64,000 nt of DNA from Sphagnum compactum (Eukaryota > Bryophyta > Sphagnopsida > Sphagnales). The stretch is taken from the NCBI GenBank assembly GCA_965153455.1, contig OZ234502.1, forward strand, positions 10,509,495-10,573,494, given 5' to 3'. The position numbers and the translations under genes were made by a program. Shown here piece after piece: positions 1 through 12,304 of the stretch (position 1 is the first letter of the stretch; every line of letters begins with the position of its first letter). The notes beneath the pieces were generated by a model, which saw nothing but the letters and a program-made list of their open reading frames with translations, did not search any database and was not told the origin of the DNA.

Positions 1-1752
1 TGTTATTGCCACCACTGACTTATCAACTGCAGCCTTTGTTAAATCCCCAACCTGCTGCAGCTTATCACCTATGATAGACCTCTTAACTATTCCTGTTCCT
101 TCTTGCTTTATAAGCTCCTCCTCCTTTGTCTTGCCCCGGAAAGCAGCGGTAAACCTACCCATCACCACCTCAATGAATGATCTTACTCCTTCAGATGTCA
201 TGGTACCTGCAACCTCCATGATTAACTCTCGATTGCTGGGAACTGCAAGAACTCTGGAGAGTGCATCAATTGCACCTGTGAAGGCTGCTTCATCTCTATT
301 CCTGTTATCGCCATTGATTGAAGCATTCGAAACAACCACTAAAGCTTCCAAATCTTGGTTGAGATCTGGACATTCAGGATGAGAAAAGGTAGATTTTTCA
401 AGGCCTGTTCCAGATGTTGAGGAGGAGCTTGTAGTATCCTCATCCATATGTGCTGGTAAGACTCCTACATCCATCTGTAGGATCTTTTCTTCCTGTTTCG
501 ATTGTCTTGTTGTCAAGGAACTTGGAAACTTTTGCGATAATACATTTGCACAATTCTCATTCAAGGGTCGGTTGGACTTTCCACCAAAGGCTAGCTCCTC
601 ATGGAGTGTGTGCACTAGAGTTTCAACAGTGCTACTACAGACAGTACTCAAGAGCTCTGTGACAGGTGCACGACGCTCTGGCTTCACAACTCCTCTTACC
701 ATATCATCAAACACATTCACATCCTTGGTCCGATCCAGGTAGACTGACACTGCTGTAGCCACAAATGTCTGAATGCAATCAATAATCAGCTCTCTTGCTT
801 TGCTATTACTTGCAAGATCCAACACTAAACTCACAAAATCTGCTGCTGCTTCCTCATCTTCCCCACCTGAACTCTGAATTGAATTGGAGTTCCTTTGAAA
901 ATTGAACTGCTCAATGACAGAGATCACGAGGCTTCGTGATGCACTTGCCACCACAGCAGATGCAAAACCCTTTCCAGCTTCACTGAATAGCTTGTTCAAC
1001 AATCTGTCCGCAAGCTTGCTGTTTCCCTCTGCCTTCCTTTCGCCTTTAGTAGTAACAGAGGGTCCAACTAGTTCTTCCTTCATGCCTTTAGCCATTGAGG
1101 TAGCTGCAGCAGCAGCCTGGGCTCCTCCTTGTACTCCATCCAACAAACTGCCTGCAGATTTCCAAGATAACTGATCCCAAGTCCCTTCATCTGCATGACT
1201 TGGTGAACCCTGGTCATACTCCCTCCACGAAACGCCATCAATCTCTTCTGGAGCTTCTTCTTCTTCATTATCTTTCCAAGACAGGACTTTGTCTTTGGTA
1301 ACCCAGGAGACTCCATGTTCTTCTTTGCTGGGAGATGCGTCTCCTCTATGTTGTTGATGATATATCGACGTCGGAAGAAGAAGAGTCCCTGTCGCCGGCG
1401 CAGACAACGACTGCAAAATGCCCTGGCCGACGGATGCAGAAATGGCAGAGACGCATTTCTGGACCTCTTGGCAACCGGCCAGCTTGAAAAGCTGCTTCAA
1501 ACTTTGCGGCACTTCGTCTTTGTCCGACACAAGGAAAGAATGCAGATCTCTCATCAACACACTTACGGAATCGCTACCTTCTGACACCACTTCCACGATC
1601 GACGCAAAGGACTTAAAGAGGAGATAAACTTGGTACCTTCTCCGCGCCATCGCAGTCGATCTGTACAGACGGTAGGAGACATATCCGCCTATGGCCAAAC
1701 CCCCGAATGTCAGCAGCACAGTCCTCCTGCGACGCGAGAAAGCCACCAACAT
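1..1752 (-). CDS. PHLOEM PROTEIN 2-LIKE A10-like membrane-anchored protein (C-terminus beyond left edge)
   Basis: One uninterrupted reading frame of 584 codons runs on the minus strand from an ATG at 1750-1752 to the left edge with no stop, so the C-terminus is missing. An in-frame TGA at 1774-1776 lies just upstream, and this ATG is the first after it. The N-terminus has basic residues (SRRRR) followed by a single membrane segment (TVLLTFGGLAIGGYVSY), then RLYRS and a helical region with VSVLMRDLHSFLVSDKDEVP and QSLKQLFKLA. This layout, an N-terminal membrane anchor followed by a regulatory helix set, matches plant proteins named PHLOEM PROTEIN 2-LIKE A10 (the Arabidopsis At1g10150 type), whose biochemical role is unknown. 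Despite the name, no PP2 lectin domain is visible. Arabidopsis relatives are about 400-440 residues, so this copy is longer. An acidic linker (about residues 150-200) accounts for part of the excess. Family assignment is from remembered similarity. Confidence 0.82.
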   Translation of the reverse strand, partial: MLVAFSRRRRTVLLTFGGLAIGGYVSYRLYRSTAMARRRYQVYLLFKSFASIVEVVSEGSDSVSVLMRDLHSFLVSDKDEVPQSLKQLFKLAGCQEVQKCVSAISASVGQGILQSLSAPATGTLLLPTSIYHQQHRGDASPSKEEHGVSWVTKDKVLSWKDNEEEEAPEEIDGVSWREYDQGSPSHADEGTWDQLSWKSAGSLLDGVQGGAQAAAAATSMAKGMKEELVGPSVTTKGERKAEGNSKLADRLLNKLFSEAGKGFASAVVASASRSLVISVIEQFNFQRNSNSIQSSGGEDEEAAADFVSLVLDLASNSKARELIIDCIQTFVATAVSVYLDRTKDVNVFDDMVRGVVKPERRAPVTELLSTVCSSTVETLVHTLHEELAFGGKSNRPLNENCANVLSQKFPSSLTTRQSKQEEKILQMDVGVLPAHMDEDTTSSSSTSGTGLEKSTFSHPECPDLNQDLEALVVVSNASINGDNRNRDEAAFTGAIDALSRVLAVPSNRELIMEVAGTMTSEGVRSFIEVVMGRFTAAFRGKTKEEELIKQEGTGIVKRSIIGDKLQQVGDLTKAAVDKSVVAIT

Positions 1753-2340
1753 CTTGTCGTCCGTCCTCGTCGATCAAGATGTTCTCGATCGCATCTTTCA
1801 ATCCGCTCTACTATCGCTATCGATCAACGAAGAAAACATCGTACCTCCTTTTTTCCTTCCGCAACTACGATCTTCCACCTCTTTCTCCTTCTCCTCGACA
1901 CATGATTTGCTTTTTCTTTTCCTAAAAAAACCTTTCTCTATCTCTACCTCTATCTCTCTCTCTCTCTTCTGTGTGTGTCTCCCTCAGGCCTCGGCCTTGT
2001 CTTCCCTCGTCATACTCAATTATCCACCACGCAACCTTGCGCAATCCGCTACTCAAATCATGTACAAAGCGTGTGGCACAAAACATGGTTTGTTGTGTTT
2101 TTTTGGTGGAATCGTGCATGGGCAACTTCATCATCATCATCATCTTCTTCTTCTTCTTCTTCTTCTTCTTCGTGGGAAGAAAAAATCGCAATCAACGAGA
2201 GTACAAAAGACATCATCGCAGGCTTGCACGCGAACTGGAATAACAAAACACATCGCGGATTTCACGCTTGTCGGGAGACCACACGAGGGACCCGCCATCG
2301 CTGCCATACTTAACTAGCAATTCATTTTGTCCGAAAAGAA
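1753..2340 (-). promoter_or_regulatory. Upstream region of the PP2-A10-like gene
   Basis: This is the presumed 5' UTR and promoter of the minus-strand gene ending at 1752. On the plus strand it shows a pyrimidine-rich tract with CT microsatellite around 1935-1975. A (CAT)n-(CTT)n run at about 2127-2171 reads as GAA/GAT repeats on the gene's sense strand. No TATA box is obvious. Short open frames here are simple-repeat artefacts. Confidence 0.4.
2127..2171. repeat. (CAT)n-(CTT)n compound microsatellite
   Basis: About five TCA units are followed by about nine CTT units. It lies upstream of the PP2-A10-like gene, probably in its promoter or 5' UTR. Confidence 0.85.
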
Positions 2341-2364
2341 CAGAACAGGGGAGACGCTAAGTAC

Positions 2365-3580
2365 TACGGATATCACTTTCTGATATCCGCCGGATAGGGA
2401 TATCTGGTCGAATTTACTGATCCAAACCTGATTTTTAAAGTGTTTTTTGTTCTAATTTAGATATCCGGGTCGGATATCATATTTGCAAGTTTTTTAATTT
2501 ATTTAACCAGGATATCAATCTATCGGATACCTATTTGTTGTTATGTACCAGTCGGATATCAGTTCCGGATATCAACATACCTTGAAAAACTCAGAAAGCT
2601 CCTATAGTCTTGCAAGCTGCTAATAATTAAAAAATAAAAATAACTGAAAAAGAATTTGAGAAACAAGAGAGAGGGAAAAAAAAAAAAAAAAAAACACAAC
2701 ACAAGAAATTTCAAATTCAGAAAGAAGAAGACAAGTTATTTAAAAAGAAAAAGAAATGAAACAAAGCTGGAACAAAAAAGAAAACAAAAACAGAGAACAA
2801 ATAAAAATATAAAAAAGGGGGGAAAAACCAGAAAAAAATTTAAAACGGAAAAAACACTTTTTAAAATTAAAAACAGAAAGAAATGAAAACAGATAAATAG
2901 AAATGGAAATAAAATTAAAACATGAAACAAAAAAAGGGAAATAACATAAAATTAAAAAAATTAAAAACAAAATAAATAGATAACAAAAACTAAAAAACAA
3001 AAGAAAGAGCAAAAGATAGAGAAATTAACCTTATAATAATGATAAAAAACCATACTTGAAAAAGAATGAGGTTTGTTTTCTTTCTCCAAACTTCAAACTT
3101 GCATCCAAACAAACAAAAATACAAAAGTTAAAAAAGAAACACTTTATTTTTATTATACTAAAAATAATAATTTCAAAAACCAATTTTTTTTTGACAAAAG
3201 AAAATTTTAAGAAAAAGAAAACAGAAAACACATAAAAATAAATACAATATGAAAACAGATAAAATAAAAATAGAAAAAAAAGTAAAACATGAAACAAATA
3301 TAAACAAAAAAAAAGTAAAAAGCAAAAAAAATTTAAAGAAAAATTTAAAAATAGAGAGCAAACGAAAGAGAATTTTTTTATTTTAATAGTAATGAAAAAA
3401 CATACAAACTTATTAGAATCCTTATATCTAACATAAACCCCAAATATCAAAAAACAAGATATCACATAAATGATATCCAACAAGCCAGATATCAACCTGG
3501 ATATCACCCAAGATGATATATCCATCGGATGTCATGGGTGATATCCAACTTGATATCCGGGCTTGATATTCGGATACCCA
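2365..3580. mobile_element. Possible non-autonomous DNA element bounded by GATATC-motif clusters
   Basis: Two clusters of the palindrome GATATC, usually as GGATATC or GATATCCGG, lie at about 2365-2575 and 3450-3580, with eight or so copies each. They flank about 850 bp of extremely A-rich DNA (2620-3440) with no gene. Arrays of a short motif near both ends are typical of the subterminal regions of plant hAT elements. Read inward, the right edge begins AGTGTTGGGTGGGTATCCG, which resembles the AGTGTTGG end of the better-defined hAT element at 20093-24371. I could not find a matching left terminus or target duplication, so the boundaries are approximate. Confidence 0.4.
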
Positions 3581-6500
3581 CCCAACACTTGTTAAATCAT
3601 GCAATGAGATTTTATGTAAATCACATGACATAATTGTGCTTGTTTTGCATGTGTTGGAAGTTTTTTTTCTTTGAGGTTTTGTTTTGCATGTTTTAATGTC
3701 TTACACCAATTTTAAACATCTTCTAAGAATGCGAGGTGAAAGACCCTATTAGGGTTTAATTAAAGAAATATATACAAAAATTAACAAGCCATGGGGGAGG
3801 AAAGGTCCTAATTGGGTGAATTAGAAGCTTAATGGAGGTTAACTAAAAATGTACTTGAAGATGATTATGAGACTAAGGGATAGAGAATTTTGAAAAAGAT
3901 TGTCGACAAATGATGACCTAAGGTATTATTTGCTAAGAGAGCCTTTCATAAGTAAACCTTTGGAGGTTTCAACTTGCAACACCCCCTTGATAAATGAATT
4001 GTTTGGTTACAAAAATGGGTTCAAGTCCTTTGAAACATTTTTTGAAATGCTTGCACTTAAACATTTTTCCTTTGAGGGCATCACCCCTATATGGAGCCCC
4101 GATGGACTCCTGAATCTTCATAGAGCGATTGCAGGGGTCAAAACCCATTATATTGAAGCTTTCTCCTCCCAATGTGTTCTAGCATGTCATTAATGTCTTC
4201 AACTGTTCAAAGACCCATGTCATATCCAATGACACCCCACCTATTTTTCCAAGCTATCAAATGTTATTTATATGCCCTTCAACAATTGTCCATCGTTTGC
4301 ATAAGTGTTGGAAACCTTACTTTGATGTTGCTTGTGATGTTATGTATTGTATCCTGGAGTTGTTGGTTAGAGGTAATTTCTATTGCAAATTCCATGGTGT
4401 TGTTCATTTTGGAGAAATTGATCTCTTTCATCCATGTCATGAGACTCCTATGAATTGTTTGACATTCGCAAGTTCTAAGGGTTATATGAAGGTTGAAGGG
4501 GCCCATCACCTATAGAAAGGTTGCACACCAAAAGTTGATAAATTGTTGTATGTGATGGATGTTTTGTAATTGACCTCTATGAATGTTGTGAAAAGGTGCA
4601 TGTGTGGCCCATGAGTTGCCTACACATGCGATGTTCTTAATGCTTTGCGCAATTACAATAGGCCATTATATGTTGTATGAATATGCCTTTACATGCAAAG
4701 CTATTTCATTGTGTGTTAATGCTAAGAGATGGCAAGGAGGGGTTGGGGGCAACTATGTGAGTATGCCTATGTGGATAAGTTGTTTTGACATGGTTTGTTG
4801 CAAAGAACTAGCAAGGAACGAGGTTGGGGGTAGGACTTGACAAAGAACAACCACACATTGGAGCAAAGAGGTTTACAAGGGGGGAGGGGGTGGTCAAGCC
4901 TTTGGAAAAACACTTAACATTCCTTTAATGATTTTTTTCCAACACATCTTTTGGTCAAGAGAGCTTAGGTGCCTTGCATAGAACCATGTGATTATACTAT
5001 AGGGTTTGACTCTCTTAATTGGTTAAATAAAATATATGCATGTTGTTATTCAATGCCTAAAACTATGTTAATGGTTGATACTCATGTTTTTTATTGAAAA
5101 GTGTTGGGTTGAAATCAACATGAATTGACATTAGAACATGCAAAATAAATAAAATAAAACATCTTTTTGCAAACGTATACATAAAAAATATTGTGCAATG
5201 AAGGTGCAAAAAAAAAGCTCGAAGATGCACCAAACAAGGTTCATTAAGAGGTATTTAACATATTTTAAACCATTGATGGGGCATGATTATTGTTTGGCGT
5301 TTCGTGAATGCAAGGTGAAGAACAAAACCCTCCTCTAAATTGGGAGGTTCCTAGAGTGGTAGCCCGCAACAATTGGTTGAAGAACACCAATTGGTTGTTC
5401 CTCCTTCAAACTAGGAAGTCATGGGGAGAAGGGGGGGGGGAGGATTTACCCTTCTTCGCTTTCTTTTATTTTCTTGTTCACCTCATCTTATGTGATTATG
5501 AATTGGGGCTACCATGGAAAGGGTATTGTTATGTGATGTTTTTGTAGGCACCGCTTGTATTTTATTCTTGAATTGTCTAGAGAGTGCATTAAGTTTTGAT
5601 TGTGAAATTTTATTGTTGAATTGTGCATTTGTTATTGTTTATGTTGTTGCCTTATAATTAATTGTTAAATTGAGGATTTTGTTGTTGGTGAAGATGGTTG
5701 GGGGTAGCTAGCTTTGCTTCCTTGTAAAGTTTTTCATTAACTTCTTTAAAAAGAACTACAATGGTTTCTTCCATGGCATTTTTTTGCTTCATTTCTTTAG
5801 TTTTTTGTTGGTTTTTTGTGTGCCATTGCAAGTTCCTCCATGATTCCATGCCCATTCTAACTACTAGTTGCCAACTTCTAAATAATATCATCCCCAAATG
5901 AAACCTCTCCTCTCTCAAGTCATGCTCAACCTTTGACACCATGTATGCCAAAGGATGTTTGCTTTGAAAATCTCCCATGGGGTTTATTTGCAAAATGCAT
6001 TTGTTGGTTCTGTGTGACTATTGTGGGTTGAATTTGTAAAAATACTCAAGGAGTTTGGATGTCCTAACCCACTTTTGATGATTGATCCTATAAACCAAAA
6101 AGTTTGGGGCAAGTTTGTTAATTCCTTTAGTTTTTGAAACTTACCCCACACCTCTTCAATTTTGATGTATTTCTAAAAATAAAGGTTACAATTTTTTCAT
6201 GTCTCTTGAGTAACAAGGTTTGTAGTCCCTTCGGAGGCCAATCATGGTTCTCCATGCACCATAGGTAAGTCCTTTGCAATAATCAACCACAACATGGCAA
6301 AAAAATTCCTTGTGAATGTGGGGTGTCACAAGTTAATGTAAAATTGAAACATTTGCTTGTAATGTTATCCTTGTTCCACTAACTCTTCATCTAGCTTAAG
6401 GCCGGCTTTTGAGCTATACAAATCTATACCCTCTTTTAGTTGAGTAATAATAAAATTTTGCTACCTTCAACATGCGTTCTTCTTAGACATCTCCATTCCA

Positions 6501-7359
6501 CAAGGTCAAAATCCAAGTCTTTTGAGGCATCCTCCCACAAAACCAAATTGATTGTTTAATTATTGGTGGAATGGGGGATTAAAATCTAAGATAGTTTATT
6601 AGCCCTTGCCTTTTGAGAATTCTAACTTGGATTAGTTTGGTTGCTTGCACCTCTTGAAGGCCAATTCCTATTTTGATTTGTCCATATGAAGTTTGGACCA
6701 ATGTTGGGCGAACATTTATGGTTTTTTCATAGAGTTGTAAGAACCAACTCAATTCTTTCAAAAAAAATAATTATTTTTATGAGAATGATCTTAGGTATCA
6801 AAAAAATTATTTTAAAAATTTTAATTGGTTATCAAATTATAAGTCTCGCAAATGTAAGAATAGTTGGTAATCTCTAATGGTTGTTACAATCATTTATTGA
6901 ATTAATTTTATTGAAACAATGAGGTGTGCAATGTGCATTCAATGATGTTCACTCAAGATATCCTCTAATTTAACACCATAATTTGTCCCATATTTTTTGC
7001 CCAAAAGTGTGGGCATGTATTGTGTATAGATGAAATAAAAGGTAACCTTTCTCACATTAATGTACTAGTACTAACTTATTGGGGATCATTAAAAATAATT
7101 TCAATCAATGTTATTCATTAGAATAAAAACATTGAACTTTGGATGCACCTACATTGTGATGCACTCCCAACCAATATAAAAAAAAGTTGCATACTATCTA
7201 CCTTTAAAGTATGTAGTCATTTGATCCAAGGCTTCTAAAACTTAAAATTATGTTTGAATTTTTTCAATACCTTGGGTAGTTTTCAAAATTTTCATTTTTT
7301 ATTTATAGGACATTGATTAACAAGGATAGATTATAGTTACATGAGGAAGTCAATGCTAT
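3581..7359. other. AT-rich intergenic DNA, probably decayed transposon sequence
   Basis: No intact gene is visible. Several frames of 70-110 codons exist on both strands (for example 5658-5993 on the minus strand, rich in Lys, Glu and Gln), but none shows a recognisable domain and none joins convincingly to neighbours. G-rich homopolymer runs occur near 4880-4891 and 5430-5442. The block precedes a decayed hAT transposase and may contain the degraded 5' part of that element. Confidence 0.4.
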
Positions 7360-8254
7360 CGGGGAGATGGATATGTGTTATAAAGAGATTATGTTCAATG
7401 CTAACATGTGTTTTCAAATGGCCATTGTTCTTAGACCTTTTTTTAATTTTATGGACAATTTCAAGCTATCCAGGGCTCACAACATGTTGGTGTTGATGCT
7501 ATATCCTTGATTCAAGATCTTAGCCTAGTAGGTGAGTATGTTGGTGAAGTTGCAACAATTGAAATTGTTACAATTTATGATAACCAATTCCTTCTTCAAT
7601 TGTTCAAGACCTTGCACCAAAAATTGCATGGATGTCAAAATACCCCTTCTAGTGTTATGTAAGATATTGCACACAACATTAATGTAGTTTTTGGAGATGG
7701 AGTTCCAAAAGATGAAACTTATTTTGAAGAAGTAAGTTGTCAATCTTTCATATCTTTGGAAAATGCAATGTTGCTTGAAGTTGAAATACTTTTTGTTTTG
7801 GTGCACCTTGAGATAAATTACTTTGGTTTCTTATGTGTGAGTGTAGGGTCGATGAAAATTGTTATGTTTTCACACATTTGAAGTGCCATTAGAAGAAATA
7901 GAAAACCCTTTGCTCTAGTGGTTGTAGCTAAAAGGTAGTTTTCAACAATTGGTTATTTAATTAAAACCATCTTAGGGATCCTTGGTAGTTAGATTAAGAC
8001 ATAGAGGGTGTTTTCCATTGCAAGAATACTCACAGGTCTTCATCAATGTCGAATTGGGTCTAAGAGCTTGGATCTCCTAGTTTTGTTGATTAAAAATTGG
8101 CCGAATGATCCTATTGCAAATGTTTAGGATAAGAGATATGTGGATGAGTTTGGTGAGATTGAAGGAAACATTTTAGCTGTTATGGATGTTGAGTTTCCAA
8201 AGGAAGTGGATGATCATGTAAAGGAGTGTGTGCAAAATTGGGATATGTATCCAT
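7360..8254 (+). pseudogene. Decayed hAT-family transposase (C-terminal half)
   Basis: Translating the plus strand in shifting frames gives fragments of a plant hAT transposase. There is a CYKEIMFNANMCFQMAIVLR segment, an RAHNMLVLML segment at the usual DPRFK position (here Tyr-Pro-stop-Phe-Lys), and near 7940-8130 the dimerisation-domain-like pieces FSTIGYLIKTILG, RVFSIARILTGL and LLIKNWPNDP. Stop codons interrupt it at several points, including the DPRFK motif and the IGSQI position, so no functional transposase is encoded. The wording of these pieces parallels the remnant at 21763-24041, which suggests the same hAT lineage. The catalytic N-terminal half was not found upstream. Confidence 0.7.
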
Positions 8255-8477
8255 GAATTTCCATTTATTCATCAACATGTAAAATTGTGTGTTGTGTGTT
8301 CCCATTCATTACCTTGGGTATGCAATATCAATTCAATTATTATATTTGACACTAAAATTGTATTTCTGATGTTTGGTGGAACCCCTCGTATGATAGAAAT
8401 TCAAGTTTATATGTTTTGGCTTTGAATTTTTCTCATTTTCAACTCCAACCTTCATATATCCTTTTTTGTACACAACA

Positions 8478-8700
8478 TGTAAATCATATGTAATTGTAAA
8501 TAATCTACACTTATACTTAAACTTACACTTAAGTGTATAACCCATATAAATGGAAAACATTTACCCTTACACAATATTACACGATGTAAAGTTTTTTTAC
8601 ACGGACTTACACTTCACACGATATACCCTTACACTGACATTCAATTGGAGTGTCAAAAAATTCATAGAAGTCATTTACAATTGCACGAAGTGTAAGCCCT
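8478..8700. repeat. Cluster of TTACACTT / AAGTGTAA motifs
   Basis: At least eight copies of TTACAC or its complement GTGTAA occur in about 220 bp, many extended to TTACACTT, immediately downstream of the decayed hAT transposase. A similar cluster lies at 24372-24600. Dense short motifs beside a transposase remnant are best read as hAT subterminal repeats, the sites a transposase binds. The element's outer end was not identified. Confidence 0.55.
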
Positions 8701-10564
8701 AAAGCATATACACGCACAATAGTGGTCCATACCTTATACCTTTGGTTGAGACATCATTTTCTTGTTCCTATTTATCATGTATTTGATTGAGACTTCCAAA
8801 TTTCAAAGAATAGAAATTTCTTTCTATGAACAAAGGAAAGTTAATTTGTCAAAGAGTATGTCTTTGCTAATGATGATTTTCTTGTTGTTGGATGGTAGCA
8901 CATTTATCCCTTAGTCTCAAGATCCTACATCAGGGAGACACATCTTAAAACATTTAGGGTTCAATTTCTTTCATGTTTTGTTGAGGATGTGAATATAAGT
9001 GACATTGCCAAAAACCCACAACCAATTGAAGTTTAGTTTTAGTTTAGAAAAACGTTAATTGGAGGTTGTACCAAAGGTTTGCCTTTGGTTGGAGTACTGA
9101 GTTAGAATAGGTAAATTTAAAGAAATCCAAACTTCAGCTGACATGTGCTTCCACTTCTTGTTGTCAAATTAGGCTTCTGACTCACAAGCAGCCTTATTAG
9201 ATATGCTAGACGGGTGTGGAATGAGGGTTTAGGGTTTAGGGTTTAATCACAATGTCTAATTGTCAATTTGAATAGATTGAATTGGGTGGCTCCAAAGTTT
9301 GGAAGAGAACTCAAGTCTCAGTTCTGATCCGCAGCTTCATTCATCTGGAACTTGTGCCAATTCCAAAGTCCCAGTCAAAAAATGGCCAAACAAAATAGGT
9401 AGTTTGGCAATGACATCTTCTTGACATGTTTCTTTGCAGCATTGCTGCTGCCTTCATGATCTCTCGACCAAATCACATCAAAGCACCAAAATTGAGCAGC
9501 TCATGAATCCACATGCCATCAAGACCTGCAAAGCATTTTTTGTTCTCTGTGGGTGGGTGTGTACCCTCATTGGCACTGACAAATCAAAACCGCCTTACTG
9601 TGGCAGAGGGGCTGTAAAGATTGGCACTAAAATCAAAAGAGCAATTGTTCAATGGAAAAAAAGTTTTTAGCATCAAAACTTCCTTAAAACATGACATTTG
9701 ATATAATAATGAGCCACAAGTGATGTTTGCTTTTTTTTAAGGATTTGAAGAGATTGACCAAATTCATATGTGCTTTATTTCTTTCATTCAAAGCAAGCAA
9801 GAATTTAGCATAAACAACTAACAATATGTCTGTAGTACCATTACCAGCTAGCACAAGTGTGTTATAAAGAAGCATCAAGTGAAGAAAAGCAATTATTAGC
9901 GCAAATTTTTACACTGTAGGATCGTTGTTTTACTTACTAAACATGGTTCCAGAAACCTTGATTGTATCCCCCAAGTGTGAGAGACAGACAGACACTTACT
10001 GTAAGCAAAGGTTTCTGTGATTCTAGTAAATTGACTTCTCAAATACCGCTCATTATTGTTGATCACAAAACAGATAAAAAAGGAATGTCAATGGTGATCT
10101 TTTTTTTGCTGACCATGTTTTTGTTTGTTTGTGTTGGCAGTAATTTTAACAAAGGTTGGCTTTCAGATCTTATTTTGTTGCTATACTCCAGTGTTAAAAG
10201 TAGAATTACTTACATGGAGACTAGAATAACCTGCTGAGCATTTATGTGCTATATTGCCAAGATGATCTAAACCCTGGTCTTTTCCGGTGAGCCAAATCAG
10301 AGCTCTCTCTTTGTTCAGCAGGTTTGTCATTCGGCTCCCATCATGTTAGATTTCTGTAAACAATTGTGACTGCATATTTCTTCGCCCAAGTGAGTTCTTC
10401 ATGTCATGCATACGCTGACCACAATTGGGTGTGAGGGAATCGCAACCCTCACCTCCAGAGACTGGTATATCCTCTGAGTATATCCTTTGAGTTTTCCTTC
10501 CAGTCTTCTTCATTTTATGCTTGTCTTTACATTTTGGGTCTGCTTGGGTCCAGTGGTGATCATC
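8701..10564. other. Intergenic DNA and 3' flank of the CCCH/KH gene
   Basis: No coding region is supported between the hAT remnant and the stop codon of the CCCH/KH gene at 10565. The last few hundred bases probably include that gene's 3' UTR on the minus strand. The only distinctive landmark is a short telomeric-type tract at 9225-9244. Confidence 0.4.
9225..9244 (+). repeat. Interstitial plant telomeric repeat (TTTAGGG)n
   Basis: Three consecutive GGGTTTA units are present. TTTAGGG is the usual land-plant telomere unit. The tract is short and internal, so it is an interstitial trace and not a chromosome end. Confidence 0.8.
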
Positions 10565-12265
10565 TCAATATATTGTGGATCGCAGCTCATGGACTCCATG
10601 TGCAAAATGGCAGCGGTCTGCAAAAGTACAAGTACCTTGAATGTAGTTCTCACAGAGCTTGGTCTTGAAATTGTGGGAGCCAAGAGCAGCAGCAGCAGCA
10701 GCAGCCCTTTGAGGTGCAACTTCAGTTCGTTGCTGAAGAAATTGGCGGACCATCTCACTGGCACGTTCAATCTGCTCATATGTGCCTTCCATCTCTACAT
10801 TCCGCATATTGATGTCTGTTTCATGCTCTCGGATTGAAAGCTTTGCACCTGTTAGTCGGCTGATCTGCTTCACATTGGCACCAGCCTTGCCAATGATGGC
10901 ACCTGCAAAGACAGCTTCAATTCCTATTTTGGTGTTGGATGTGGCACCAAATGTTGTAGCTGTCACTCCAGGTGGGGTTGGCTCTCCATAATAGATTGCT
11001 GATGCCACTGGGGATGTCATGAGTGTTCCAGTCATATACCCTTCTGCACTTGCCTGTTCTCGAGCAAAACAGGAGTTTATTGGAATTTATTACTCCTACT
11101 TCACATTCTTTTTAGTAGAACAAACATAGAAATCCAGGAAACTAGTCTCTTTCCAAGAAATATGACTTTCATGGGATCAAGAGAGACAGAGAGCTTTACA
11201 TACCATGTACTCAAGGCCATTAGAATAAAGGCAGGAAATGCCATTGGACGCTCGTAAGTCACTCTCACCATGTGCAAAGTGGCACCTCTCTCCAAAACGG
11301 CAGCCTTCAGGTGTGTTAAAGCGGTTACACAGTCTTGTTTTGAAACCACCAACAGTGGTGGCAGGATCTGTGGTTGTGCAGGCCAGCAGGCCTGCAGAAA
11401 CTCCAGTTACCCCCATGCCTTTCCTTCCTCCTCCACCACCACTAGTTGCACTGTACAGACATGTAGTGCCTGCACTTGCTGACACTGGCATCAACCCCAG
11501 TGCTGCTATACCTCCTGGAACATAGTGTAGAAAATGGCAGCCTTCTCCATATGGGCATCCTGATGTGCTGCTCATCCCCAACCACACAAAGCCACAATAT
11601 GCCATACTCTTACACAGGAATTTTTTTTTGGTGTACCTTACAAGCCCTGAGAGTGGCTCAACTTGCAACTAGAGTAGAAGATGTGTCTCTTTCTTTGCAT
11701 GATTGTGATGCTCACATTCCTGTGAAGAAATGGAGGGCCAAACAAATGATTTCTAAGATGCTGCTGCACCTCTCCACGTTGTCATGAATATTTTGCAGCA
11801 CTTGATGACAAACAAAATCTCTGAGAACTAGCTTCTATGGTCATTTCTGGCATATGAGGCAGCTGATTCCATTGATGTTCAAAGGAAGAACCTCATGATT
11901 GTTCAGTATACAAGAGCCAGTGTGCAGATGTAATGAATGATACTGAATGAACATGGTTTTATCTGTGATTTAGTCTACTTGATTGGGAGTAAGTATCTGC
12001 GATCAAATTGTGTAGACACTAACTAGTACACACCTGAAATGCAAATTCAAGCAAAACTCAAGAAGCAGAGGAGGAAGCAAGCAACAGACCTGAAGAATTT
12101 GGTGCAAGGCTTTGTCTTGCTTCCTAATGCTGATACAGGCTGACCCAAGTCTCTGTCATCTGCAGTTCCACAAAATGCCATAATTCTCATCACATACACA
12201 GAGAGCGACACGAAATTCACTTCTCAAGTCTGCAATTGCAAAGAGTTTTTCAATTTTGGTGGCTG

Positions 12266-12304
<39 letters not shown>

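Noticed and set aside
2656-3525. Lys-rich and Phe-rich frames of 60-164 codons
   Set aside because: They are translations of A-rich/T-rich low-complexity DNA on both strands.
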